This document shows, piece by piece, positions 54,129 through 62,675 of a stretch of DNA of 64,000 nucleotides. This stretch comes from Saprospiraceae bacterium (GTDB lineage: Bacteria; Bacteroidota; Bacteroidia; Chitinophagales; Saprospiraceae). The notes below the pieces were generated by a model. It had not been told where the DNA came from, made no database searches, and worked only from the letters and a program-made list of their open reading frames with translations. Every line of letters starts with the position of its first letter. Within the stretch, counting starts at the first letter, position 1. The translations under genes and the position numbers were made by a program. The stretch spans positions 156,832 to 220,831 of the forward strand of contig JAHDES010000002.1 in NCBI GenBank assembly GCA_020628645.1, read 5' to 3'.

Positions 54129-55400
54129 ATGGAAATTTTTGATTCCTATAATTTGATCATCGCTGCATCTATCATTATCATTTTGTCGTTTATTTTTGGC
54201 GAAGTAGCTCGAAAGACGAATGTTCCTTCTGTATTGATGCTTATTGTGTTTGGTATTATTTTAAAATTTGGCTTAGATGCCATTTCTGAAGAACCTATTG
54301 ATTTTCTTCCCATTTTAAAAATATTAGGTACGGTTGGTCTTATCATGATTGTACTTGAAGCAGCTCTTGATTTAAAGTTAGAACGAGATAAATTCATCCC
54401 TATAGCCAAAGCTTTTGGAATAGCATTAGTGGGGCTTATGGCCTCAACTTTTGTGGCGGCACTTATTTTAGAATATTTTATTGAAGGAATGGATCGAATG
54501 ACGGCTTGGTTGTATGCCACTCCTTTATCTATTTTGTCAAGTGCCATTATTATTCCAAGTGTAACGGGATTAAGAGAAGATAAGAAAGAATTCCATATTT
54601 ACGAAAGTACATTTTCTGATATTTTGGGGATTATGTTGTTCTATTTCCTTACAGATCAAATGGAACATACCCAAGAATTTGGTAGTGGTTTGATTGGTTT
54701 TGGTGGTAATGTATTGCTGACAATTGTATTGTCCTTAATTGCTAGTTATTTGATTGTTTTGATCTTTCAATCTATAAAAAGCCATACTAAATTATTCTTG
54801 CTTATAGCAGTATTATTATTGCTTTATGCCGTAGGTAAACAAATGCATTTATCATCGCTTATCATAATTCTTGTATTTGGCTTATTGATTGCTAATATGA
54901 AACTATTTTTCAGCGGACGTTTAGAGAAATGGTTGGATTATAAAGCTGTAAAAGAACTTTATGAAGGTTTGCATGTTGTCACAATGGAAACCGCTTTTGT
55001 TGTACGAACCTTCTTCTTTGTAATATTTGGTTTAACGATTACCTTGAGTTCCATTGCAGATCCACAAGTGGCAATGGTAAGTATATTAATCATCATTTCT
55101 ATTTATGTGATACGATATATCATGTTGAGAATTTCAATAGGAAAAGATATTTTGCCTCAATTGTTTATTGCTCCTCGAGGTTTGATCACAATTTTATTGT
55201 TCTACGCCATTCCAAAAGGTGCACAAGTAGAAGGATTTAACTCTGGAATATTACTTTTTGTAATTATAGGTACAAGTATTATCATGACATTTGCTATGGT
55301 ACGAGATAAACAACAAACCACAGAAGCTGTACGTAAAGTACAAAATAACCCTATTGGTTTTGAAAAATGGAAAGCCCCAAGTATTCAAGAAAAGGCTTAA
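54129..55400 (+). CDS. Cation:proton antiporter (CPA family)
   Basis: The 423-residue membrane protein has about 12 helices typical of sodium/potassium-proton exchangers. SFIFGEVARKTNVPSVLMLI (about 20-39) is the usual N-terminal signature and IAPRGLITILLFYAIP near 349 is the conserved late helix. It lacks the C-terminal NAD-binding RCK/TrkA domain of many CPA2 proteins. The ion is unknown. It is likely in an operon with the preceding membrane protein. Confidence 0.88.
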   Translation: MEIFDSYNLIIAASIIIILSFIFGEVARKTNVPSVLMLIVFGIILKFGLDAISEEPIDFLPILKILGTVGLIMIVLEAALDLKLERDKFIPIAKAFGIALVGLMASTFVAALILEYFIEGMDRMTAWLYATPLSILSSAIIIPSVTGLREDKKEFHIYESTFSDILGIMLFYFLTDQMEHTQEFGSGLIGFGGNVLLTIVLSLIASYLIVLIFQSIKSHTKLFLLIAVLLLLYAVGKQMHLSSLIIILVFGLLIANMKLFFSGRLEKWLDYKAVKELYEGLHVVTMETAFVVRTFFFVIFGLTITLSSIADPQVAMVSILIIISIYVIRYIMLRISIGKDILPQLFIAPRGLITILLFYAIPKGAQVEGFNSGILLFVIIGTSIIMTFAMVRDKQQTTEAVRKVQNNPIGFEKWKAPSIQEKA

Positions 55401-55464
55401 TATTATAGCCTTTAAATAGTATTTTTACGCTCACCAAATTTATAAACCAAATTCATTATTCAGG

Positions 55465-55472
55465 TATATTTG
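55465..55472 (+). promoter_or_regulatory. -7 box just before metX
   Basis: TATATTTG is an exact consensus box six bases before ATG 55478. Transcription would start at or after this ATG, which implies a leaderless mRNA or translation from the in-frame ATG at 55487. No clear -33 box is present. Confidence 0.4.
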
Positions 55473-55477
55473 AATGA

Positions 55478-56542
55478 ATGAGTAGCATGAGTGTATTTAG
55501 TTCGTATGAAATTCCAGTTCAGATTGAGGGCATTCAGTTCTTCCAATCTAATAATTCATTTGACCTTGAATCTGAAACGTCTCTTCCTAATATTACGATA
55601 GCCTATCACACCTACGGTACATTAAATGCAAACAAAGATAATGTCATTTGGGTTTGTCATGCTTTAACAGCAAATTCAGCTGTAGCAAATTGGTGGTCAG
55701 GTTGTTTTGGGAAAGGAAAAATGTTTGATCCTGAAGATTATTTCATCGTTTGTGCCAATATATTGGGTTCTAATTACGGAACGACTTGCCCTAGAAGTAT
55801 CAATCCTAAAACAGGAAAAGCTTATGGTATGGATTTTCCTTTGATTAGCTTGAGAGATATGGTCAAGGCACATCAATTATTGTTAGAACATTTACAAATT
55901 AGAAAAATTGCTTATTGTGTAGGAGGATCTTGTGGAGGACATCAAGTATTAGAGATGGCATTGTTACTGCCAGATGTGATACAATCTATGGTCTTATTAG
56001 TGTGTGGTGCTAAAGAATCTCCTTGGGCAATTGCTTCACATGAGGCTCAGCGAATGGCATTGGAAACGGATCCCACTTTTTATGATAATACGAATAAAGC
56101 AGGATGGAAAGGCTTACGCGCTGCACGAGCAATGGCACTATTGCTCTATCGGACACAACCGACATATAAACATTTGCAAGAAGATACAGATGAACGTCTT
56201 GATAATTTTAGTGCATCGTCTTATGTCAATTATCAAGGACTGAAATTAGAACGGCGATTTTATGCACATGCCTATTGGACTTTATCAAAAGCATTAGACA
56301 CCTATGATCTAGGAAGAGGAAGAGGTGGTGTTGAAACTGCACTTTCCACAATCAATATTCCTGCTCTGATTATAAGTATGGATACCGATCTATTGATTCC
56401 ACCATCTGAACAAAAAATATTAGCTGATTTTTTACCTCTATCGACCTATAAAGTCATCAATACTCCATATGGACACGATGGTTTTTTAATAGAAACAGAT
56501 CAAATAAATCAGCTTTTTGCACAATGGAGTAGCCAAATTTAA
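55478..56542 (+). CDS. metX: Homoserine O-acetyltransferase
   Basis: The enzyme (354 residues, alpha/beta hydrolase) acetylates homoserine in methionine synthesis. The nucleophile elbow is CVGGSCGGHQVLE with Ser151. NITIAYHTYGTLN (about 38-50) and HALTANS near 61 are the conserved N-terminal parts, DTDLLIPPSEQ holds the catalytic Asp and YGHDGFL the His. Which acyl-CoA is used cannot be proved by eye. A second in-frame ATG (55487) is possible. No SAM riboswitch fits in the short upstream gap. Confidence 0.93.
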   Translation: MSSMSVFSSYEIPVQIEGIQFFQSNNSFDLESETSLPNITIAYHTYGTLNANKDNVIWVCHALTANSAVANWWSGCFGKGKMFDPEDYFIVCANILGSNYGTTCPRSINPKTGKAYGMDFPLISLRDMVKAHQLLLEHLQIRKIAYCVGGSCGGHQVLEMALLLPDVIQSMVLLVCGAKESPWAIASHEAQRMALETDPTFYDNTNKAGWKGLRAARAMALLLYRTQPTYKHLQEDTDERLDNFSASSYVNYQGLKLERRFYAHAYWTLSKALDTYDLGRGRGGVETALSTINIPALIISMDTDLLIPPSEQKILADFLPLSTYKVINTPYGHDGFLIETDQINQLFAQWSSQI

Positions 56543-56684
56543 CCGTAAAAACCACACTTCGTCCAATATCGACCAATCTTTATCTATTCTGTACCTAAAT
56601 TCATCATTTTTTTTCCCATTTTCGTGTAGCTTTAAACAAAAAAGCTATTCTTCAATATTAACTAATTCCTAACTTTTACTTCCT

Positions 56685-58016
56685 ATGAAGAAATTCCTTT
56701 TTATACTTACATTTTTATGTAGTGGAGTCCTACTTATACAAGCTCAAATGAATAAAATTGAGTTTGTGGAGTATGACTTAGATAATGGACTACATGTTAT
56801 TTTGCATGAAGATAATTCTACGCCAATTGTTGCTGTATCTGTCATGTATCATGTGGGATCAAAAAATGAAAAACCTGATCGCACTGGATTTGCTCACTTT
56901 TTTGAACACCTACTTTTTGAAGGCTCCGAAAATATTGGTCGGGGTGAATTTTTTAATTATGTCCAGAAAAATGGAGGTACACTAAATGCAAATACCACTT
57001 ATGATCGTACCTATTATTATGAAATCTTGCCTTCTAATAAACTCAATTTAGGGCTTTGGTTAGAATCAGAGCGAATGCTACATGCAACGGTGGATATAGA
57101 AGGAGTAGAAACACAACGAGAAGTCGTAAAAGAAGAACGTCGTTTAAGAGTTGACAATCAACCCTATGGAACGATTGTAGAAGAAGTGATGAAACGAGCG
57201 TTTACGAAGCACCCTTATCAATGGCCTGTAATTGGTTATATGGAACACTTAGATGCTGCTGAAGAAGAAGATTATGTTCAATTTTATAAGGATTTTTATG
57301 TGCCAAATAATGCAATTCTATCCATTGCTGGGAATATAAATATCGAAGAAACGAAAGCCTTGATAGAAAAATATTTTGGCTCTATTCCAAAAGGCGATGA
57401 TCCATATCGCCCAAGTATAGTAGAACCAGCAATGACTGGAGAAATTAGAGATACTGTATTTGATAATATTCAATTACCTGCCGTAATTCAAGCTTATCGG
57501 ATTCCTGCTCAAGGAACGAAAGATTATTATGCTGTAGATATGTTGGGAACATTATTATCTCAAGGGGAGAGTTCTCGTTTAAATAAAGCTTTAGTAGACG
57601 AACAACAAAAAGCATTATTTGTAGGTAATTTCCCATTTGGATTAGAAGATCCAGGGGTTTCTTTAGCATTTGGAATTACAAACGCTGGTGTTAGTCCTGA
57701 AGATTTAGAGGCAGCTATGAATGTTGAGATTGATCGGGTAAAAACAGAACTAATTTCAGATAAAGAATTTCAAAAATTAAAAAATCAAATTGAAAGTGAT
57801 TTTATTCAATCCAATACAACAGTAGCAGGTATAGCGGAGAGTTTGGCTAATTATCGAATGTATTTTGGAGATACGAATTTGATTAATACTGAAATAGATC
57901 GATATTTAGCAGTTACCAAAGAAGATTTAATGGCGGCCGCTAAGAAATATTTCTCAAAGGATAATCGTGTAGTTTTAACTTATTTACCAAAACCTGCGGA
58001 AGAAGCAAAACCTTAA
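56685..58016 (+). CDS. Secreted M16 zinc peptidase, catalytic subunit
   Basis: The 443-residue protein has a signal peptide (about 1-21) and the inverted zinc motif HFFEH (His71, Glu74, His75), with the downstream Glu in EERRLRVDNQP near 150. This size is one half-shell of M16B peptidases such as the PqqL/YmxG/MPP group. Its partner gene, which lacks the zinc site, follows after a 70-bp-class repeat element. The pair is probably a periplasmic heterodimer degrading peptides. Confidence 0.9.
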   Translation: MKKFLFILTFLCSGVLLIQAQMNKIEFVEYDLDNGLHVILHEDNSTPIVAVSVMYHVGSKNEKPDRTGFAHFFEHLLFEGSENIGRGEFFNYVQKNGGTLNANTTYDRTYYYEILPSNKLNLGLWLESERMLHATVDIEGVETQREVVKEERRLRVDNQPYGTIVEEVMKRAFTKHPYQWPVIGYMEHLDAAEEEDYVQFYKDFYVPNNAILSIAGNINIEETKALIEKYFGSIPKGDDPYRPSIVEPAMTGEIRDTVFDNIQLPAVIQAYRIPAQGTKDYYAVDMLGTLLSQGESSRLNKALVDEQQKALFVGNFPFGLEDPGVSLAFGITNAGVSPEDLEAAMNVEIDRVKTELISDKEFQKLKNQIESDFIQSNTTVAGIAESLANYRMYFGDTNLINTEIDRYLAVTKEDLMAAAKKYFSKDNRVVLTYLPKPAEEAKP

Positions 58017-58033
58017 AAGATAAACACTCGGTA

Positions 58034-58106
58034 GTCGTGCCACGAGTAAAAAAATAAACTTGTAGTTAAACCTACCAATATTCTAAATAAATACTCGGTG
58101 CACGAC
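58034..58106. repeat. 73-bp inverted-repeat element, copy B
   Basis: GTCGTGCCACGAGTA (58034-58048) and TACTCGGTGCACGAC (58092-58106) match as inverted ends at 13 of 15 positions. Ends, size and the inner TAGTTAA agree with copy A at 37663-37732. ACTCGGT occurs just outside the left end and again inside the right end. It sits between the two M16 genes. Confidence 0.6.
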
Positions 58107-58145
58107 CCTCATTTCAATAAATTGATAAAATTTTAATTTTATATA

Positions 58146-60296
58146 ATGAAAAAAATACTTTTTTTAATAGCGGTTGTTACCATTGCTTTTATGCAATGTA
58201 CACCCAAAACAACAGAAAAGGCCACTTCTGGTAAAGACAAGATGGAGGCGGCGAAGGATAAAGTAGAAGAAGTAGTAAAGAAACCTACCTTCCGATCTAT
58301 GCCTCCTGAACCAGGGCCTGCTCCTAAGATACAATTAGGGAGTTATGAATCCTTTAAAATGAAAAACGGTTTAGAAGTAATCGTTGTAGAAAACCATAAA
58401 ATCCCAAGAGTATCCTTTCAGGTATTTGTTGATGTACCCTTATTTAGTGAGGGCGAAAGTGCAGGATTGTCCGATATGGCAGGAGATTTAATTAGTCGTG
58501 GAACGAATTCAAAATCAAAAGCTCAGATTGATGAAGAAATTGATTTCATTGGAGCATCTTTGAATACGTCTTCGCGTGGATTATTTGCTAGTTCATTAAA
58601 AAAACACAGTGATAAATTACTAAGTATCGTAGCTGATGTATTATTTAATCCAGCCTTTTCTCAAGAGGAATTTGACAAAGTTAAAAAGCAAACCTTATCA
58701 GGATTGGAATCAAGTAAAGACGATCCAAATAGCATTTCTCAAAATGTTTCCCAAGTACTCCGTTATGGAAAAGATCATCCATATGGTGAAATCGTAACAG
58801 AAGAAACGGTTAATAATATTACCTTAGAGCAATGCAAAAAGTACTACAATACGTATTTCTCGCCTGAGAATGCTTACCTCGTTATCGTTGGAGACATCAC
58901 ACCAGATGAAGCTAAAGTAATGAGCGATCAATTCTTCTCTAAATGGAAATCAAAAGGAATGTTGAAGCCCGTTGGTTTCAAAATGCCTAAAGCACCAGAT
59001 GCTACTCAGGTAAGTTTTGTGAATAAACCAGGTGCAGTACAATCCGTCATTAGTGTAACTTATCCTGTAGAATTGAAACCAGGTTCAGATGATGCCATTA
59101 AATCAAGCATGATGAATTCAATTTTTGGTGGATTCTTTGGTAGTTATTTGAATCAAAATTTAAGAGAAGATAAAGCATATACCTATGGTGCTCGATCTTC
59201 TTTACGTTCAGATAAAGAAGTGGGCTCTTTTTCTGCTGGCGCAAGTGTTCGTAATGAAGTAACGGATAGTGCTTTGGTAGAAATTAATAAAGAAATGCGA
59301 CGCGTGTTAACAGAAAAATTATCAGATGAAGATTTGTCTCTAGTAAAAAATTACATGTCTGGAAATTTTGCTCGATCGCTAGAACGTCCTCAAACTATCG
59401 CTCGTTTTGCGTTAAATACAGCTCGTTATAATTTGCCTACTGATTATTACAATACCTATTTAGAAAAAGTAGATGCGGTGACCAAAGAGGATATTATGGC
59501 AATGGCGAATAAATACATGCGTCCTGAAAATGCACATATTGTAGTGGTTGGAAATAAAGATGAAGTGGCTGAAAAATTAGGAGCTTTTTCTTCAAATGGC
59601 CAAGTAGATTATTACGATTATTATGGAGAAGAAGTGGAGATGGATGATACAGTTCTTCCAGATGGTATAACAGCAGAGACGGTCTTATCCGATTATATCA
59701 ATGCCATTGGTGGTAAAGAGAAATTAATGGGAGTAAAAGACATTACTATAATTTCTACTACCGAAATCCAAGGAATGGCACTTACTAATACAATGGTAAA
59801 AAAAGAGGGCGGTAAGTTCCTCAACGAAATGAGCGCTGCTGGAATGGGCACGATGCAAAAACAAGTGTTTGATGGAGAAAAAGGAAGTGTCACAGCAATG
59901 GGACAAAATAAACCCATGACAGATGAAGAAGTGGCTAAAATGAAAAATGAAACGGCCATGTTTGAGGAATTAGATTATGCTGCTAATGGTACAACCACAG
60001 AATTGAAAGGCGTTGAGCCAGTTGATGGCGTTAAAGCCTACAAAATTTTAGTAACTTCAGCAGATGGAACCAAGAAAACATCTTATTATGATATGAGCAC
60101 TAGTCTTAAAATCCGCGAGATTTCGACACAAGGTGAACAAACCATTACAACAGATATGAGTGACTATAAAGAGGTAGATGGCATTAAAATAGCACATTTA
60201 CATGCTGTAAGTGGTGTAATGGGCCCAATGGTCTTAAAGCTTGCTACTCAAGAAGTTAAGATCAATTCTGGAGTAGAAGATAGTGTTTTTGAATAA
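58146..60296 (+). CDS. M16 peptidase-like lipoprotein, non-catalytic partner with extension
   Basis: This 716-residue lipoprotein (FMQC, Cys18) has two M16-like domains (about 55-490). The HxxEH site is lost: the matching place reads ESAGLSDMAGDLI. The substrate-binding segment NLREDKAYTYGARSS near 338, typical of non-catalytic subunits, is retained. A C-terminal extension (about 510-716) looks like a LolA/outer-membrane-lipoprotein-sorting beta domain (AETVLSDYINAIGGKEKLMG). It probably pairs with the preceding peptidase and tethers it to a membrane. Confidence 0.87.
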   Translation: MKKILFLIAVVTIAFMQCTPKTTEKATSGKDKMEAAKDKVEEVVKKPTFRSMPPEPGPAPKIQLGSYESFKMKNGLEVIVVENHKIPRVSFQVFVDVPLFSEGESAGLSDMAGDLISRGTNSKSKAQIDEEIDFIGASLNTSSRGLFASSLKKHSDKLLSIVADVLFNPAFSQEEFDKVKKQTLSGLESSKDDPNSISQNVSQVLRYGKDHPYGEIVTEETVNNITLEQCKKYYNTYFSPENAYLVIVGDITPDEAKVMSDQFFSKWKSKGMLKPVGFKMPKAPDATQVSFVNKPGAVQSVISVTYPVELKPGSDDAIKSSMMNSIFGGFFGSYLNQNLREDKAYTYGARSSLRSDKEVGSFSAGASVRNEVTDSALVEINKEMRRVLTEKLSDEDLSLVKNYMSGNFARSLERPQTIARFALNTARYNLPTDYYNTYLEKVDAVTKEDIMAMANKYMRPENAHIVVVGNKDEVAEKLGAFSSNGQVDYYDYYGEEVEMDDTVLPDGITAETVLSDYINAIGGKEKLMGVKDITIISTTEIQGMALTNTMVKKEGGKFLNEMSAAGMGTMQKQVFDGEKGSVTAMGQNKPMTDEEVAKMKNETAMFEELDYAANGTTTELKGVEPVDGVKAYKILVTSADGTKKTSYYDMSTSLKIREISTQGEQTITTDMSDYKEVDGIKIAHLHAVSGVMGPMVLKLATQEVKINSGVEDSVFE

Positions 60297-60312
60297 TTTT
60301 CTTTCAAAATCC

Positions 60313-60344
60313 TTGTTTTTTAAAATTAAAAGCCCTTATCTTTG
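60313..60344 (+). promoter_or_regulatory. Promoter of the trp operon
   Basis: TTG (60313-60315), 21 bases and TATCTTTG (60337-60344) match the Bacteroidota consensus well. Transcription should start near 60351, just before the leader peptide ATG. Confidence 0.7.
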
Positions 60345-60361
60345 AGGCAAATACAATTAAA

Positions 60362-60418
60362 ATGATTTTTACAATAAATACATGTTGGTGGCATAATATC
60401 AATCGAACAATCGAGTGA
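60362..60418 (+). CDS. trpL: trp leader peptide with tandem Trp codons
   Basis: ATG 60362 opens an 18-codon frame, MIFTINTCWWHNINRTIE, ending at TGA 60416-60418. Two adjacent TGG codons (60386-60391) in so short a frame, between a consensus promoter and a terminator hairpin before trpE, are the mark of ribosome-mediated attenuation. There is no strong ribosome-binding site, as usual here. Not experimentally known to me; the call rests on the sequence layout. Confidence 0.75.
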   Translation: MIFTINTCWWHNINRTIE

Positions 60419-60484
60419 TAAATTGCTAGTGTATTTATTTTACTATAAAAACGGCTTATCGAATCACTCGATAAGCCGTTTTTT
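60410..60484 (+). promoter_or_regulatory. trp attenuator: antiterminator and terminator
   Basis: The terminator has perfect 16-base arms 60447-60462 and 60468-60483 with a five-base loop and a T-run. ATCGAGTGAT (60410-60419), which contains the leader stop codon, is fully complementary to ATCACTCGAT (60463-60472), covering the terminator loop and the base of its 3' arm. A ribosome stalled at the Trp codons leaves this arm free (antiterminator). A ribosome reaching the stop covers it and lets the terminator form. TATCA (60397-60401) can pair with TGATA (60416-60420) as the alternative upstream hairpin. Confidence 0.75.
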
Positions 60485-60546
60485 GTTATAACATTCATCT
60501 AGAAATTCAGTATAAAAAATAGAACAATCTTTAAGACCACATCATC

Positions 60547-61974
60547 ATGCAAACTTTGGCTACTTCAACCCTTTCAAAAATTAAAATAAAAACGGTTTTC
60601 CGTAAATCATTAGCAGATACAGTTACTCCTGTAACGCTTTTTCTAAAATTGCGCGATCATTTTACACATCCTGTTTTACTTGAAAGTAATGATTTTAGAA
60701 ATAAAGAAGATTGTCATTCTTTTATTGGCTTGGACGCCTTGGCTACTTTTGAAGTTCAAAATGGTCAAATAAAAATAACGACTCCAGAAGGAAGCGAAGA
60801 ATCACATCCAGTCAAAGATATCAATACAGTTCCAAACTTCATGAAGCAGTTTCTGAATCGGTTTGAAGTGGATGCACCTGATGATTTTAAAGGATTTAAT
60901 GGACTGTTTGGGCATACCAATTTTGATGCCGTTCAGTATTTTGATAGCCTTGAATTTGATGCTACTAAACGAAAAACAGATATTCCAGATATTCGCTACA
61001 CTTTATATCGTTATGTGATTGGAATTACTCATTTTAAGGATGAACTTTATTTATTAGAAAATATCCCAACAGGAGAAACGGAAACTTTAGATCGAGTAGA
61101 AAAACTCGTAAAACAACCCACTTTTAGTTCCTATAAATTTGAATTAAAAGGAGAAGAATCCAGTAATCTAACAGATGAAGAATTTAAAGAGTTAGTACGA
61201 AAAGGAAAGCATCATTGCCAAAGAGGAGATGTCTTTCAAATCGTATTTTCTCGCCAATTTCAACAGCAATTCCAAGGCGATGAATTTAATGTATATCGTG
61301 TTTTACGTTCGATCAATCCTTCCCCTTATTTATTCTATTTTGACTACGGTTCCTATAAAATCTTTGGTTCTTCACCCGAAGCTCAAATGGTCATTAAAAA
61401 TGGAATAGCTACCGTCAATCCCATTGCTGGAACATATCGACGAACGGGAGATGAACATGAAGATGCACAACGCGCACTTGATCTCGCCAAAGACCCCAAA
61501 GAAAATGCAGAACATATTATGTTAGTTGATTTAGCACGGAATGATTTAGGAAGACATTCGAATCAAGTACGTGTCAAAGAGTTGAAAGACATTCAGTTTT
61601 TCAGCCATGTCATTCATTTAGTATCAAAAGTAGAAGGAGAATTAAGTGACACCACCAATCCAATTCAAGTATTTGGAGATACTTTTCCGGCTGGAACGCT
61701 TTCTGGTGCGCCAAAATATCGAGCCATTCAATTAATCAACCAATATGAAAATCAAAATCGCTCTTTTTATGGAGGCGGAATAGGCTATATTGATTTTAAT
61801 GGAAATATGAATCAAGCCATTTTAATTCGATCCTTTATGAGTAGACAAAATACCTTGTATTATCAAGCAGGAGCAGGTATCGTCATTTCAAGTAATGAAG
61901 ACAGCGAAACCCAAGAAGTTAATAATAAATTAGGCGCATTAACTAAAGCTTTAAAAGAAGCTGAAAAAATATAA
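60547..61974 (+). CDS. trpE: Anthranilate synthase component I
   Basis: The 475-residue protein makes anthranilate from chorismate with ammonia from TrpG. Key segments are the Trp-feedback motif LLES near 39 (HPVLLESNDF), IAGTYRRTGDEHEDAQRA near 294, LVDLARNDLGR near 325 and FPAGTLSGAPKYRA near 379, the chorismate/Mg site. It is the first structural gene of the operon, 63 bases after the attenuator. A hairpin with a T-run follows before trpG. Confidence 0.96.
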   Translation: MQTLATSTLSKIKIKTVFRKSLADTVTPVTLFLKLRDHFTHPVLLESNDFRNKEDCHSFIGLDALATFEVQNGQIKITTPEGSEESHPVKDINTVPNFMKQFLNRFEVDAPDDFKGFNGLFGHTNFDAVQYFDSLEFDATKRKTDIPDIRYTLYRYVIGITHFKDELYLLENIPTGETETLDRVEKLVKQPTFSSYKFELKGEESSNLTDEEFKELVRKGKHHCQRGDVFQIVFSRQFQQQFQGDEFNVYRVLRSINPSPYLFYFDYGSYKIFGSSPEAQMVIKNGIATVNPIAGTYRRTGDEHEDAQRALDLAKDPKENAEHIMLVDLARNDLGRHSNQVRVKELKDIQFFSHVIHLVSKVEGELSDTTNPIQVFGDTFPAGTLSGAPKYRAIQLINQYENQNRSFYGGGIGYIDFNGNMNQAILIRSFMSRQNTLYYQAGAGIVISSNEDSETQEVNNKLGALTKALKEAEKI

Positions 61975-61989
61975 TAGAATAGAAATACT

Positions 61990-62022
61990 CTTTTTAAGTT
62001 TGACGAACTTGAAAAGTTTTTT
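61990..62022 (+). terminator. Terminator-like hairpin between trpE and trpG
   Basis: CTTTTTAAGTT (61990-62000) pairs with AACTTGAAAAG (62006-62016) with one U-G pair and a five-base loop, followed by six T (62017-62022). It is a full intrinsic-terminator shape inside the operon and may lower expression of trpG onward. Confidence 0.6.
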
Positions 62023-62051
62023 CCTTTGTGAAATAAATAGAATTATTCAAA

Positions 62052-62669
62052 ATGAAAATACTAGTCCTAGATAATTACGATTCTTTTACTTATAACTTGG
62101 TGCAATACATCCAAGAATTAGTGGAGCATGAAGTAGATGTATACCGAAATGATGCCATAAGTTTGGAGGCAGTCGATCAATATGATGTCATTATCTTATC
62201 GCCAGGCCCTGGTTTGCCAGAAGAAGCAGGTATCATGCCGCAATTGATTAAAAAATACGCGCCAACAAAACGAATTTTAGGCGTTTGTCTAGGGCATCAA
62301 GCGATAGGTGAGGCATTTGGAGCGAAATTGGAAAACTTAGCAGATGTTTTTCACGGTGTCGCTACTGCTATGAATGTAAAGGAAAAAAATACCCTTTTAT
62401 TTCAAAATATTCCCTCGGAATTTCAAGCTGGACGTTATCATTCTTGGGTGGTAAAAAAGGGGACAACTCCTTCTGAATTGATTATCACAGCAGAAGATCA
62501 AAGAGGCGAAATTATGGCGATGCGACATGAAACCTATGATGTTCATTCAGTTCAATTTCATCCAGAATCAGTCATGACACCTGATGGTAAACGCATGTTA
62601 GCCAATTTCTTAGGAATTGAATTTGATGAAGAAAAACACGCTCCTCTTATTTTAACTTCTAGTAAATAA
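62052..62669 (+). CDS. trpG: Anthranilate synthase component II (glutamine amidotransferase)
   Basis: The 205-residue protein supplies ammonia to TrpE. The class I amidotransferase triad is visible: Cys79 in GVCLGHQAIGE and the His/Glu of VQFHPES near 174. LDNYDSFTYNLVQYI at the N-terminus is typical. It may also serve para-aminobenzoate synthesis, as in other bacteria. The trpD gene starts six bases after its stop. Confidence 0.95.
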   Translation: MKILVLDNYDSFTYNLVQYIQELVEHEVDVYRNDAISLEAVDQYDVIILSPGPGLPEEAGIMPQLIKKYAPTKRILGVCLGHQAIGEAFGAKLENLADVFHGVATAMNVKEKNTLLFQNIPSEFQAGRYHSWVVKKGTTPSELIITAEDQRGEIMAMRHETYDVHSVQFHPESVMTPDGKRMLANFLGIEFDEEKHAPLILTSSK

Positions 62670-62675
62670 ACTGAG

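Noticed and set aside
55401-55477. SAM riboswitch before metX
   Set aside because: The gap is 77 bases, has no conserved SAM-binding core that I can find, and a promoter box lies directly before the start codon.
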